NCBI GenBank assembly: GCA_002167265.1
Contig: NHDJ01000013.1
Coordinates: 1 to 7,630 of the forward strand
Direction: 5' to 3'
Source: Verrucomicrobia bacterium TMED56
GTDB lineage: Bacteria > Verrucomicrobiota > Verrucomicrobiia > Opitutales > Seribacteraceae
DNA: 7,630 bases
The notes beneath the pieces are model-generated. The model did not search any database. It was not told where the DNA came from and saw only the letters and a list, made by a program, of their open reading frames with translations. Positions 1-6,555 of this stretch are shown piece by piece (within the stretch, counting starts at the first letter, position 1; each line of letters opens with the position of its first letter). The translations under genes and the position numbers were made by a program.

Positions 1-1
1 A

Positions 2-1144
2 GAGGTCAGTATCCAGGAAGCTCCCGGTTTGTACGGAACCATTCATTTGGATGAACGGTTAATTCAGCGAATCTGGCAGGAGGGAAACTTCATTCAGCAA
101 TCACTCATTTCCACTAAGGGGAAATCTCTAAAAGTTATAGATTGCGGAAAATGGAACCTTTCTGAAGAAGGTCCAGACTTTAAACGGGCAATTATTGAAG
201 TCGACCAGCAAGTCCTGCACGGGGATGTGGAACTGCACTTCAATGAAATGGACTGGAACATTCATGGCCATGCCAGGGATCCGGCCTATGACAGGGTCAT
301 CCTTCATGTGGTGCTCTTTCCTTCTCGAAAGAAGACATTGATAAAAAACTCGAAGGGATTGAACATCCATACCTTGGTGCTTCTTCCCCATTTGTATGCC
401 AGCTTGGAGGAATATGCTGAAGAACAAGCTGTAATGGGTCTGTCAGGCAAAAAAACGGGCATCCGACCACCGGAAAAATTACCCAAAAACATCAGCGGAC
501 TAAGAGAGTCGGCTCATTTGCGTTGGGTAGCCAAATCTAGGCATGCACAAACCAGGATAAAAGCAATGGGATGGGAAAATGCCTGTCACAGGTGGTTTTT
601 GGAAGTCCTTGGCTATGCCAGAAACCGATCTCCCATGGCTCGAATTGCCCAGCGTGTTGGAATTCAGGACTGGCGGAACGGAGTCTGTCCTGAAGAGGTA
701 TTTCAAACAGAAGACGGTTGGAAAATTCGTGGATGCAGGCCCAATAACCACCCGAAAAAGCGACTTGAACAGTATTCCCAATTAATCAATCAAAGACCTG
801 ATTGGCCAGAAAGATTGAAGACGCTCGATTTAGGTGGCATGTACAGTTCAAAAAAAGTTCAAAACCGCAAAACTTTGGGAATGAAGGAAAAGGAGCAAGA
901 TTGGCAAAAGCTTGTCATGGGTGACGCCTTTGGAGGAACCCGATTGCACACCCTGATGGTGGATGCAGCCCTGCCTCTGTGGACTTCCGTCAATGAGGAC
1001 GCCTTTGAAGTGTGGTTTCACTGGAAAGTGGGGGATATTCCCGCCTGCTACAGAAGATGGGCGAAAGAAGCGGGTCTGACTAATCGAAAAAACCCTTTTG
1101 GTAATGGAATTGCACAAGGTATACTGCACGCCGCGTTGAAATAA
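2..1144 (+). CDS. DUF2851 family protein, 5' end outside the window
   Basis: I recognise this as a DUF2851-type protein; its biochemical role is not known to me. Counting from the TTG codon at 29, the family hallmarks are GPDF (residues 48-51), GDVELH (65-70), a DW pair followed by HGH (75-81), and DPAYDRVILHVV (84-95). The remaining ~270 residues are less distinctive and rich in Arg, Lys and Trp. The reading frame is open from base 2 to the TAA at 1142-1144, and the residues before the TTG (EVSIQEAPGL) read like real protein, so the gene most likely begins upstream. The alternative is a TTG start at 29 with AGGAAG at 15-20 as a ribosome binding site, giving 371 residues. It is cytoplasmic by appearance, with no signal peptide or membrane helix visible. 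The next gene follows in the same direction after 88 bp, with no sign of functional linkage. Family call is firm; start is uncertain. Confidence 0.85.
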   Translation, partial: EVSIQEAPGLYGTIHLDERLIQRIWQEGNFIQQSLISTKGKSLKVIDCGKWNLSEEGPDFKRAIIEVDQQVLHGDVELHFNEMDWNIHGHARDPAYDRVILHVVLFPSRKKTLIKNSKGLNIHTLVLLPHLYASLEEYAEEQAVMGLSGKKTGIRPPEKLPKNISGLRESAHLRWVAKSRHAQTRIKAMGWENACHRWFLEVLGYARNRSPMARIAQRVGIQDWRNGVCPEEVFQTEDGWKIRGCRPNNHPKKRLEQYSQLINQRPDWPERLKTLDLGGMYSSKKVQNRKTLGMKEKEQDWQKLVMGDAFGGTRLHTLMVDAALPLWTSVNEDAFEVWFHWKVGDIPACYRRWAKEAGLTNRKNPFGNGIAQGILHAALK

Positions 1145-1232
1145 GAAGTTTTTTGCTCTCCATTATAAAACCCTTGCCTCTATCCATCCGAAGATTAGGG
1201 CTAAAGTACAGAAATCTTAATCCAAACCACTT

Positions 1233-2039
1233 ATGCAAATTTGCCTAAACACAAGCACCATCAAACCAGTTCCCTTACTCGAAAAAATCAAACTTGTGGG
1301 CGAAGCAGGCTATGCGGGCATTGAACTATGGCTCAATGACATCTGGGAGTTTGTGGCCCGCGGAGGAGAAGTCAGTGAGGTGACAAAAGCCCTGGAAGAT
1401 CATGGACTTATCGTACCCTCGGTGATCGCAATGCGCCAGTGGGGAGACTTTGACGGCTGGGAACATCAACTGGTTTTGGATGAGGCGAGAAGGAGGTTTG
1501 CACTGGGAGCCAGGCTCGGAGCACCCTTTATCGTGGCCACGCCTCCCCTGGAAAATCCTCAAACTTCCCATTTGGCGGCCAGGTACAAAGAACTCCTCCA
1601 AATTGGAAGAGAGGAGGGGATAAAACCGACCTTTGAATATATTAGCTTTTTCAAATCCGTTTACACCCTGAAGAGGGCGTGGGAAATCGTGCAGGAGGCG
1701 GATGATCCTGATGCCACCCTTATTCTCGATGCATTTCATAACTGGAACAGTGCTTCCACGGATGATGACCTAAAGGCCATTCCCCTGGATCGGATAAGTC
1801 ACTATCATATAGATGACGCAGACTTAAATAAAGACGCCCGTACCCAGACCGATCCCGATCGTGTGATGCCCGGGGATGGACAGATTGATTTACTCTCCGA
1901 AATATCAATTCTTAAGGAAAAGGGATATGACGGAACCGTAAGTTTGGAGCTGTTCAATGAGGATTGGTGGAACAAAGATCCAAAGGATACTTTAAGAATC
2001 GGTTTGGAACGGGTGACCGAATTGACTGGTTGCCAATGA
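1233..2039 (+). CDS. Sugar phosphate isomerase/epimerase family TIM-barrel protein
   Basis: This 268-residue protein belongs to the xylose isomerase-like TIM-barrel superfamily (AP endonuclease 2 / IolE / hydroxypyruvate isomerase group), whose members use a divalent metal to isomerise or epimerise sugars and related polyols. The N-terminus (CLNTSTI), GYAGIELW (residues 26-33) and GYDGTVSLELFNEDWW (231-246) are typical. The expected metal ligands are present: E135 (FEY), D166 and H169 (LDAFH), H192 (YHIDD) and E239 (SLEL). PGDGQID (213-219) matches the usual loop that precedes the last strand. The length is normal for single-domain members. The ATG at 1233 is well fixed because an in-frame TAA lies at 1218-1220, but no clear Shine-Dalgarno sequence precedes it. 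The gene ends with two tandem in-frame stops (TGA TAA, 2037-2042). The substrate cannot be told from sequence; no sugar-uptake or kinase gene is nearby to suggest one. Confidence 0.88.
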   Translation: MQICLNTSTIKPVPLLEKIKLVGEAGYAGIELWLNDIWEFVARGGEVSEVTKALEDHGLIVPSVIAMRQWGDFDGWEHQLVLDEARRRFALGARLGAPFIVATPPLENPQTSHLAARYKELLQIGREEGIKPTFEYISFFKSVYTLKRAWEIVQEADDPDATLILDAFHNWNSASTDDDLKAIPLDRISHYHIDDADLNKDARTQTDPDRVMPGDGQIDLLSEISILKEKGYDGTVSLELFNEDWWNKDPKDTLRIGLERVTELTGCQ

Positions 2040-2112
2040 TAAGAAATATAAAAATTCTAATAAAAAATCCCGATGGGCGTCTCATCCTAGGAAATGCGCA
2101 TTCGCAATTGGT

Positions 2113-2643
2113 ATGAAACAGGAGCAACTGAAGGAATTCGGGAAATGGTTCGAACAGCTCGAATCTCCACTGATTGCCTACGCCTTTCAAATCCTCAAGG
2201 ATCGTGAAGAGGCAAGGGATCAGGTCCAGGAAGCTTTCAGGAGGATGCTCCATCAGGATGTCGAAATTTACAATCCAAAGGCTTGGCTGTATCGTACATT
2301 GCACAATCTTTCAATTAGTCAATTACGGAGAAAAAAGCGCCTTCAAAACGAAGGGGAGGAAAAGCAGCTTGATTTCTTTGCCGGAAAAATGGATGGGGAA
2401 ATCAAAGTCGAAAATCCCTTACAAAAAATGGAGCGGAGTGAAAAGGTTGGAAGAGTCGCTCATTTCATCTCCTTGTTACCGGAAGAGTCCAGCAACCTGA
2501 TAAAAATGAAATTTGAAGAGAAGCTATCCTATAAGCAAATGGCTGATCGTACCGGTCTTTCAGTCGGAAATATTGGTTTCAAACTTCACCATTTGCTGAG
2601 AAATCTTGCAAGTGAATTAAAAGCGGAGGGCATCACTGAATGA
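2113..2643 (+). CDS. ECF-type RNA polymerase sigma-70 factor
   Basis: This 176-residue protein has the two-domain layout of an extracytoplasmic function sigma factor, which directs RNA polymerase to a small dedicated promoter set. Sigma region 2 spans about residues 15-77, including the acidic helix KDREEARDQVQEAF (29-42) and the -10 recognition/melting segment AWLYRTLHNLSISQLRRKKR (57-76). A charged linker (78-110) leads to region 4 (about 112-170), with LLPEESSNL (121-129) and the helix-turn-helix LSYKQMADRTGLSVGNIGFK (138-157) that reads the -35 element. The ATG at 2113 gives a normal N-terminus, although the frame stays open further upstream with no ATG, GTG or TTG close by and no good Shine-Dalgarno sequence. 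The last codon and stop overlap the next gene as ATGA (2640-2643), a strong sign of translational coupling with its likely anti-sigma partner. Such pairs are often autoregulated, but no matching promoter can be named here. Confidence 0.92.
   Translation: MKQEQLKEFGKWFEQLESPLIAYAFQILKDREEARDQVQEAFRRMLHQDVEIYNPKAWLYRTLHNLSISQLRRKKRLQNEGEEKQLDFFAGKMDGEIKVENPLQKMERSEKVGRVAHFISLLPEESSNLIKMKFEEKLSYKQMADRTGLSVGNIGFKLHHLLRNLASELKAEGITE
2625..2629 (+). promoter_or_regulatory. Shine-Dalgarno sequence for the anti-sigma-like gene
   Basis: GGAGG lies ten bases before the ATG at 2640, inside the last codons of the sigma factor gene. It is the only textbook ribosome binding site before a gene start in this window. 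It supports the 2640 start and suggests that the second gene of the pair gets its own ribosome loading as well as coupling through the ATGA overlap. Confidence 0.6.
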
Positions 2644-3818
2644 GTAAATCAAACCCACAGGAAGATAGGGAAAAACAAATACTTGCCTACCTACTGGGCG
2701 AGTGTGAAGCAGAGGATTCCTTCGAAGTGGAAAAAATGTGCCGGGAAGATCCGGAATGGCAGAGAGAAAAGATAAGGCTGGGACAGACTGTGGGACTCGT
2801 GGAAGAGGCATTGTCCTGTGAACCAGTTGAGACAATACCCGATGATGATAGAAAGTTAAATGAGAATCAAAGATTGGAAATCAAAACCATCTTATTAAAT
2901 GCCCAAAAAGAGGCATCCAGTTTGGAGGGTGAGCAGAAAATCATGACAAATCAGAAAAAGAAAACCAACAGAATAACCTATTGGGTACCTTTGGCAGCAG
3001 CGGCAGCGGCAGCGGTAATCGCATATTGGGGAAAACCACCTTCCGCCGGTCCGCAAGTGAAAGCAGTTACCGATAAGAATAGTACCAGGGGCGAGAATGC
3101 ACCCCTCATGTCAGAAACTACAGCGGTCGTTCAAAAGGATCCCCTGCCGGAAATTACTGAAGATAAAACTTTAGCCCTTAACAGTTCTGTGCCTGCAACT
3201 ATTTCAAAAGAAACTGAAAGTGCGCTGCAAGATGCAATTTCAGATGGGGCAAACCAAATATTGGCTAAGCGGACTTTCAAAGAAGTTAAAGATTTGGAGG
3301 AAGGACTGGACAAGAATTTGCCCTCGGGGAAAGAAGTGGTCGAGCAATCAAAGGCAAGTTCAAGCATACAGCAAAATGAATCCGGTTTCAGTTTACCCAT
3401 AGACGGTAACCGCACCGAAAAGTCTCCTGAATCAATCGCTTTTCTGACCGCAAAAGCGAAATCTACCGCTCTCCAAAAAAATAATCAGGGCTCATGGAAT
3501 GAGGTCTACAAAAATCCGGAAGAAAGCTTTATTTTTAATGAAAAAGGAGACTCCCTGGGTAAAGTTAAAATATTGGAAAGTGCCGTAGATGGAATGATCT
3601 TAGAGAGAGCCAACTGGCCAAACAAAAACCGTAAGTTCGAGCTTGAACCGGGAAGTTATCAAATACGTCTAACCCGCAAAGAAACAGGTACCTTGATCAT
3701 TGGAGGGAGGCTGGAAAAGCTCGAGGAAAACCGCTACAGGCTGATTAATCAGGAGGCATGGGAGCTCAATAAGGAGGAACAGCGCAAGCCCCTGTCTATG
3801 GAGCAACTTGTTCCTTAA
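2640..3818 (+). CDS. Probable single-pass membrane anti-sigma factor with a large uncharacterised outer region
   Basis: This 392-residue protein probably binds the upstream ECF sigma factor and holds it at the membrane. The N-terminal segment (about 10-60; AYLLGECEAEDSFEVEKMC at 16-34) resembles the non-zinc anti-sigma head seen in planctomycete and verrucomicrobial proteins; the HxxxCxxC motif of zinc anti-sigma factors is absent. LNENQRLEIKTIL (73-85) resembles the short linker before the membrane helix in such proteins. After a KKK cluster (106-108), residues 112-130 form one membrane helix containing seven consecutive alanines (119-125), giving an N-inside, C-outside orientation. Residues 131-290 are low-complexity, rich in Ser, Lys, Glu and Thr, and probably disordered. 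Residues 295-378 look like a small beta-rich domain with FELEPGSYQIRLTRKE (333-348), faintly like PEGA-type repeats. The anti-sigma role is inferred mainly from the ATGA overlap and the N-terminal style. The stop shares a TTAA with the convergent lpd gene. Confidence 0.75.
   Translation: MSKSNPQEDREKQILAYLLGECEAEDSFEVEKMCREDPEWQREKIRLGQTVGLVEEALSCEPVETIPDDDRKLNENQRLEIKTILLNAQKEASSLEGEQKIMTNQKKKTNRITYWVPLAAAAAAAVIAYWGKPPSAGPQVKAVTDKNSTRGENAPLMSETTAVVQKDPLPEITEDKTLALNSSVPATISKETESALQDAISDGANQILAKRTFKEVKDLEEGLDKNLPSGKEVVEQSKASSSIQQNESGFSLPIDGNRTEKSPESIAFLTAKAKSTALQKNNQGSWNEVYKNPEESFIFNEKGDSLGKVKILESAVDGMILERANWPNKNRKFELEPGSYQIRLTRKETGTLIIGGRLEKLEENRYRLINQEAWELNKEEQRKPLSMEQLVP
2994..3014 (+). repeat. 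GCA/GCG alanine codon repeat within the membrane helix
   Basis: Seven alanine codons in a row (GCA GCA GCG GCA GCG GCA GCG) include three copies of the hexamer GCAGCG. They encode residues 119-125 of the anti-sigma-like protein, in the core of its only membrane helix. Gain or loss of a hexamer would keep the frame and change the helix by two residues. Confidence 0.8.
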
Positions 3819-5221
3819 AGGCTGTGCAGACCACGGCCATCTGAGCTTAGTGCTGCCTCTTTTAAGGATTCTGAAAGAGTAGGGTGTGCGTGAATGGTTC
3901 TTGCCAAATCCTCAGCCGATCCTCCGTATTCCATATGAGCAACTGCTGAGGCAATCAGTTCAGATGCTCCACGGGCGATAATTTGTATACCCAGAAGTTT
4001 ATCTGTCTCCAGATCAGCCACCACCTTAACCAATCCATCGGTTGCTCCAGTGGCAAGTGCACGACCATTGGCCGCCATCGGAAATGATCCAGTTCTTACC
4101 TTGATATTTTTTTCTTTTGCCTGTTTTTCAGACAGGCCAACATTGGCAATCTCAGGATCCACATAGATGACTCCCGGAACAAGATCATAATTCACATGTC
4201 CACTTTGACCGGCAATCTTCTCAGCACAGGCAACCCCATCTTCTTCAGCCTTATGGGCAAGCATAGGACCATGAATCACATCTCCAATTGCCCGAATACC
4301 CGGAAGGATGGTCTGAAAGGAATGATCCACTTTGATACGACCCCGTTCATCTTGTAAAATACCCGTATCAGCCAGCCCGAGGTTTTCGCTGTTCGGACCT
4401 CGACCGACCGCAACCAGAACTTTATCCGCCTGAATCTCATGTGTCCCTTGATCGTCCTCTACCACTAAGGTGGCTTTGCCTCTTACAATCTTTGCTGAGG
4501 AGACTTTAGTGGACAAACGGAAAGAAAGTCCCTGCTTTTCAAAAATTTTCCGAGCACTTCTGGAAACTTCGGGATCCAATTGGGGACAAATTTCAGGGAG
4601 AAACTCAACGATTTCAACCTCTGCCCCCAGTCTCGACCAAACGCATCCCAGTTCCAATCCAATTGCTCCAGCACCGACCACCACCATTTTTTTGGGAACT
4701 TTGTCAAATGCAATGCCATGATCACTGTGAACAACCACTTTCCCATCAAAAGGCATAAAGGGCAACTCCACGGGTTTTGAACCAGTGGCAATGATAATCT
4801 CCTTGGCACTGAAAATTTCTTTGGAAGAACCGGAATCAATCTCCAGTTGACCATTTCCCAGTATCTTTGCGTGACCTTCAAGGCAAGTGACGCCTTTTTT
4901 GGTAACCAAAGACCGGACACCTTTTCCCAATTGGTCGACCACTCCATCCTTGCGCTTCATCAGGGCGGGCAGGTCATGCTTGAGATCCTTGCAGACTATA
5001 CCGTGTGCACCAGAATGAGATTTAATCTCGTGGAAGATTTCAGTCGAATGGAGCAGTGCTTTACTTGGTATACACCCAACATTCAGGCAAGTTCCTCCAA
5101 GTCTCGGATTCTTTTCAACTAGTGCAGTTTTAAAACCCAACTGGGCACAACGAATTGCACAGACATAGCCGCCGGGTCCAGCCCCGACGACAATAACATC
5201 ATAAGTATTTTTTCCAGTCAT
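3815..5221 (-). CDS. lpd: Dihydrolipoyl dehydrogenase (E3)
   Basis: This complete 468-residue flavoprotein re-oxidises the dihydrolipoyl arm of E2 and passes electrons through FAD to NAD+. The FAD-binding motif GAGPGGY is at residues 13-19. The redox-active disulfide is in GGTCLNVGCIPSK, with Cys45 and Cys50. The NAD-binding motif GAGAIGLELG spans 183-192, followed by E206 at the end of the second strand (EIVE). A second FAD contact, AIGDV, is at 311-315. The dimerisation domain carries HAHPTLSE, where His446 and Glu451 match the catalytic dyad of the family. Length is standard. It is the last gene of the sucA-sucB-lpd cluster, starting three bases after the sucB stop, so it is most likely the E3 of the 2-oxoglutarate dehydrogenase complex, though it may also serve pyruvate dehydrogenase or glycine cleavage. 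No strong Shine-Dalgarno sequence precedes it, which suggests coupling to sucB translation. Confidence 0.96.
   Translation of the reverse strand: MTGKNTYDVIVVGAGPGGYVCAIRCAQLGFKTALVEKNPRLGGTCLNVGCIPSKALLHSTEIFHEIKSHSGAHGIVCKDLKHDLPALMKRKDGVVDQLGKGVRSLVTKKGVTCLEGHAKILGNGQLEIDSGSSKEIFSAKEIIIATGSKPVELPFMPFDGKVVVHSDHGIAFDKVPKKMVVVGAGAIGLELGCVWSRLGAEVEIVEFLPEICPQLDPEVSRSARKIFEKQGLSFRLSTKVSSAKIVRGKATLVVEDDQGTHEIQADKVLVAVGRGPNSENLGLADTGILQDERGRIKVDHSFQTILPGIRAIGDVIHGPMLAHKAEEDGVACAEKIAGQSGHVNYDLVPGVIYVDPEIANVGLSEKQAKEKNIKVRTGSFPMAANGRALATGATDGLVKVVADLETDKLLGIQIIARGASELIASAVAHMEYGGSAEDLARTIHAHPTLSESLKEAALSSDGRGLHSL
3820..3838 (+). terminator. Weak hairpin just after the anti-sigma-like stop codon
   Basis: GGCTGTG (3820-3826) can pair with CACGGCC (3832-3838) around the loop CAGAC, giving a 7-bp stem with one G-U pair in plus-strand RNA. 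It begins one base after the TAA of the plus-strand gene and lies inside the C-terminal codons of lpd. No U-tract follows on the plus strand, and on the minus strand the stem carries an A-C mismatch before a run of only three T, so this is at best a poor intrinsic terminator. It may simply be lpd coding sequence that folds by chance. Confidence 0.2.
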
Positions 5222-5224
5222 CGA

Positions 5225-6529
5225 TCAAATTCCAAGGGCGAGCCGGGCTGGTTCTTCAATGGCTTCTTTTATCTTAACCAGAAAGGTGACTGCTTCTTTA
5301 CCGTCCACAACTCTATGATCATAGGAAAGTGCAAGGTACATCATGGGACGGGCCACAATTTCACCATCCCGAACCACCGGTCGCTGTTGAATAGAATGCA
5401 TGCCAAGGATGCCACTTTGAGGAGGATTGATAATCGGGGTGGAGAGCATGGAACCGTAAATCCCCCCATTGGTTATTGTGAAGCATCCTCCCTGCATGTC
5501 CTCAAGGGTGATCCCCCCACTCCTGGCTTTTTCAGCGTAGCCAACGATGCCTTGCTCGATATCAGCAAAACTCATCTGCTCGCAGTCACGAAGGACTGGA
5601 ACGACCAAACCTTTCTTCGTCCCCACGGCCACTCCGATATCGTAAAAATGATGCTCAATCAAATGATCGCCCTCGATCCGTACGTTTAAGCCAGGAACTG
5701 CCTGTAAGGCATGAACCACGGCTTTGACAAAAAAGGACATAAAGCCAAGTTTCACTCCATTGGTTTTAACAAAGGCATCTTGATGAGATTTCCTCAATGC
5801 CATCACAGCAGACAGGTCGACTTCGTTGAAAGTTGAGAGTATGGCAGCGGTTTGCTGTGCCTCGACCAAACGGGATGCAATCTTCCGTCGTATGGGAGTG
5901 AGAGGACGTCGTGTAATCCTATCATCGGATAGAATTTTGGCCTCAGGTACAGCAGGAGCGGGCGTCGGAACAGGCGTAATCATTTCAGATAATGGAGCAG
6001 TAGCAGTGCCAGCGGACTGAACCTTCAGCACATCTCCTTTGGTAATTCTTCCATCTTTTCCAGTTCCCACGATCGAAGACGGGTTAATCCCGGTTTCATC
6101 AAGCAGTTTGCGCACAGCCGGGGAAAGGGGCTGACTGGAAGATACCTCTGTGGGTGGTAAAACTGGGTCTGGATCTGGATTTTCTGTGCTTTCAACAGGT
6201 TCCTCATTCAAGGGAGGATCGGATTTTGGCATTTCTGCAGGAACCGAGTCCACGGGCTGAGAAATTGAAGCCTCAGTCGCTTGGGGGGGGGTTGCAGATT
6301 CGTCGATTTTCGCAATGGTGGCTCCGATCTCGACCTCGTCACCCTCCTGTGCAAGGAACTGGATGACTCCGGCAACTTCAGCCAATCCCTCCTGGGTAAT
6401 TTTATCTGTTTCCAGTTCGTAAATCGGTTGATCGATTTCTACGAATGTGCCTTCTTCCACTTTCCAAGAGGAAAGAATTCCGGAAGCAATGGATTCACCA
6501 AGAGCGGGTATAATGACATCTTTTGACAT
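5225..6529 (-). CDS. sucB: Dihydrolipoyllysine succinyltransferase, E2 of 2-oxoglutarate dehydrogenase
   Basis: This complete 434-residue protein transfers the succinyl group from its lipoyl arm to CoA and forms the core of the 2-oxoglutarate dehydrogenase complex. One lipoyl domain (residues 2-76) carries the attachment lysine K43 in ETDKIT, the form typical of SucB. A Pro/Glu/Ser-rich linker (78-133) leads to the peripheral subunit-binding domain (about 135-169; [13 protein letters not shown] and [14 protein letters not shown]). A second linker (171-205) precedes the catalytic domain (206-434), with [13 protein letters not shown] (234-246), [20 protein letters not shown] (352-371) and the active-site motif DHRVVDG, where His405 and Asp409 are the expected catalytic residues. 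These signatures favour succinyl- over acetyltransferase. It lies 26 bp after sucA and three bases before lpd. The start is fixed by the intact lipoyl-domain N-terminus ([13 protein letters not shown]), despite the lack of a clear Shine-Dalgarno sequence. The first linker contains a nine-C run. Confidence 0.96.
   Translation of the reverse strand: MSKDVIIPALGESIASGILSSWKVEEGTFVEIDQPIYELETDKITQEGLAEVAGVIQFLAQEGDEVEIGATIAKIDESATPPQATEASISQPVDSVPAEMPKSDPPLNEEPVESTENPDPDPVLPPTEVSSSQPLSPAVRKLLDETGINPSSIVGTGKDGRITKGDVLKVQSAGTATAPLSEMITPVPTPAPAVPEAKILSDDRITRRPLTPIRRKIASRLVEAQQTAAILSTFNEVDLSAVMALRKSHQDAFVKTNGVKLGFMSFFVKAVVHALQAVPGLNVRIEGDHLIEHHFYDIGVAVGTKKGLVVPVLRDCEQMSFADIEQGIVGYAEKARSGGITLEDMQGGCFTITNGGIYGSMLSTPIINPPQSGILGMHSIQQRPVVRDGEIVARPMMYLALSYDHRVVDGKEAVTFLVKIKEAIEEPARLALGI
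6283..6291 (-). repeat. Nine-base homopolymer (C9 on the coding strand) in sucB
   Basis: Nine consecutive G on the plus strand read as nine C in the sucB coding strand, within codons for residues 80-83 (Thr-Pro-Pro-Gln) in the flexible linker after the lipoyl domain. The frame is intact here. It is the longest G/C homopolymer I noticed in the window. Confidence 0.9.
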
Positions 6530-6555
6530 ATTTGAAGGTTTTTTGGGGGTAAATA

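Noticed and set aside
1145..1232. The 88-bp gap before the TIM-barrel gene as a terminator or promoter region: AAGATT (1191-1196) with AATCTT (1213-1218), and TTAGGGCTAA (1195-1204)
   Set aside because: Stems are only 4-6 bp with a long or competing loop and no U-tract, and no properly spaced -35/-10 pair is visible.
1326..1739. Antisense ORF of 137 codons opposite the TIM-barrel gene
   Set aside because: The plus-strand frame carries all family motifs, and the antisense product shows none and has no start signals.
2022..2052. Possible promoter before the sigma factor gene: TTGACT (2022-2027) and TATAAA (2047-2052)
   Set aside because: The spacer is 19 bases, longer than optimal, the -35 box lies in the end of the upstream gene, and AT-rich sequence makes TATAAA easy to find by chance.
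2640..2940. Zinc-binding anti-sigma (ZAS) domain in the membrane protein
   Set aside because: Cys22, Cys34 and Cys60 are present but do not form the HxxxCxxC pattern.
3220..3402. Overlapping plus-strand ORF of 60 codons inside the anti-sigma-like gene
   Set aside because: It is out of frame with a gene whose own frame is well supported, has no ribosome binding site and no recognisable protein features.
4483..4947. Minus-strand ORF of 154 codons inside lpd
   Set aside because: It is an alternative frame of a fully convincing lipoamide dehydrogenase; the Trp/Lys/Leu-rich product looks like a frame shadow.
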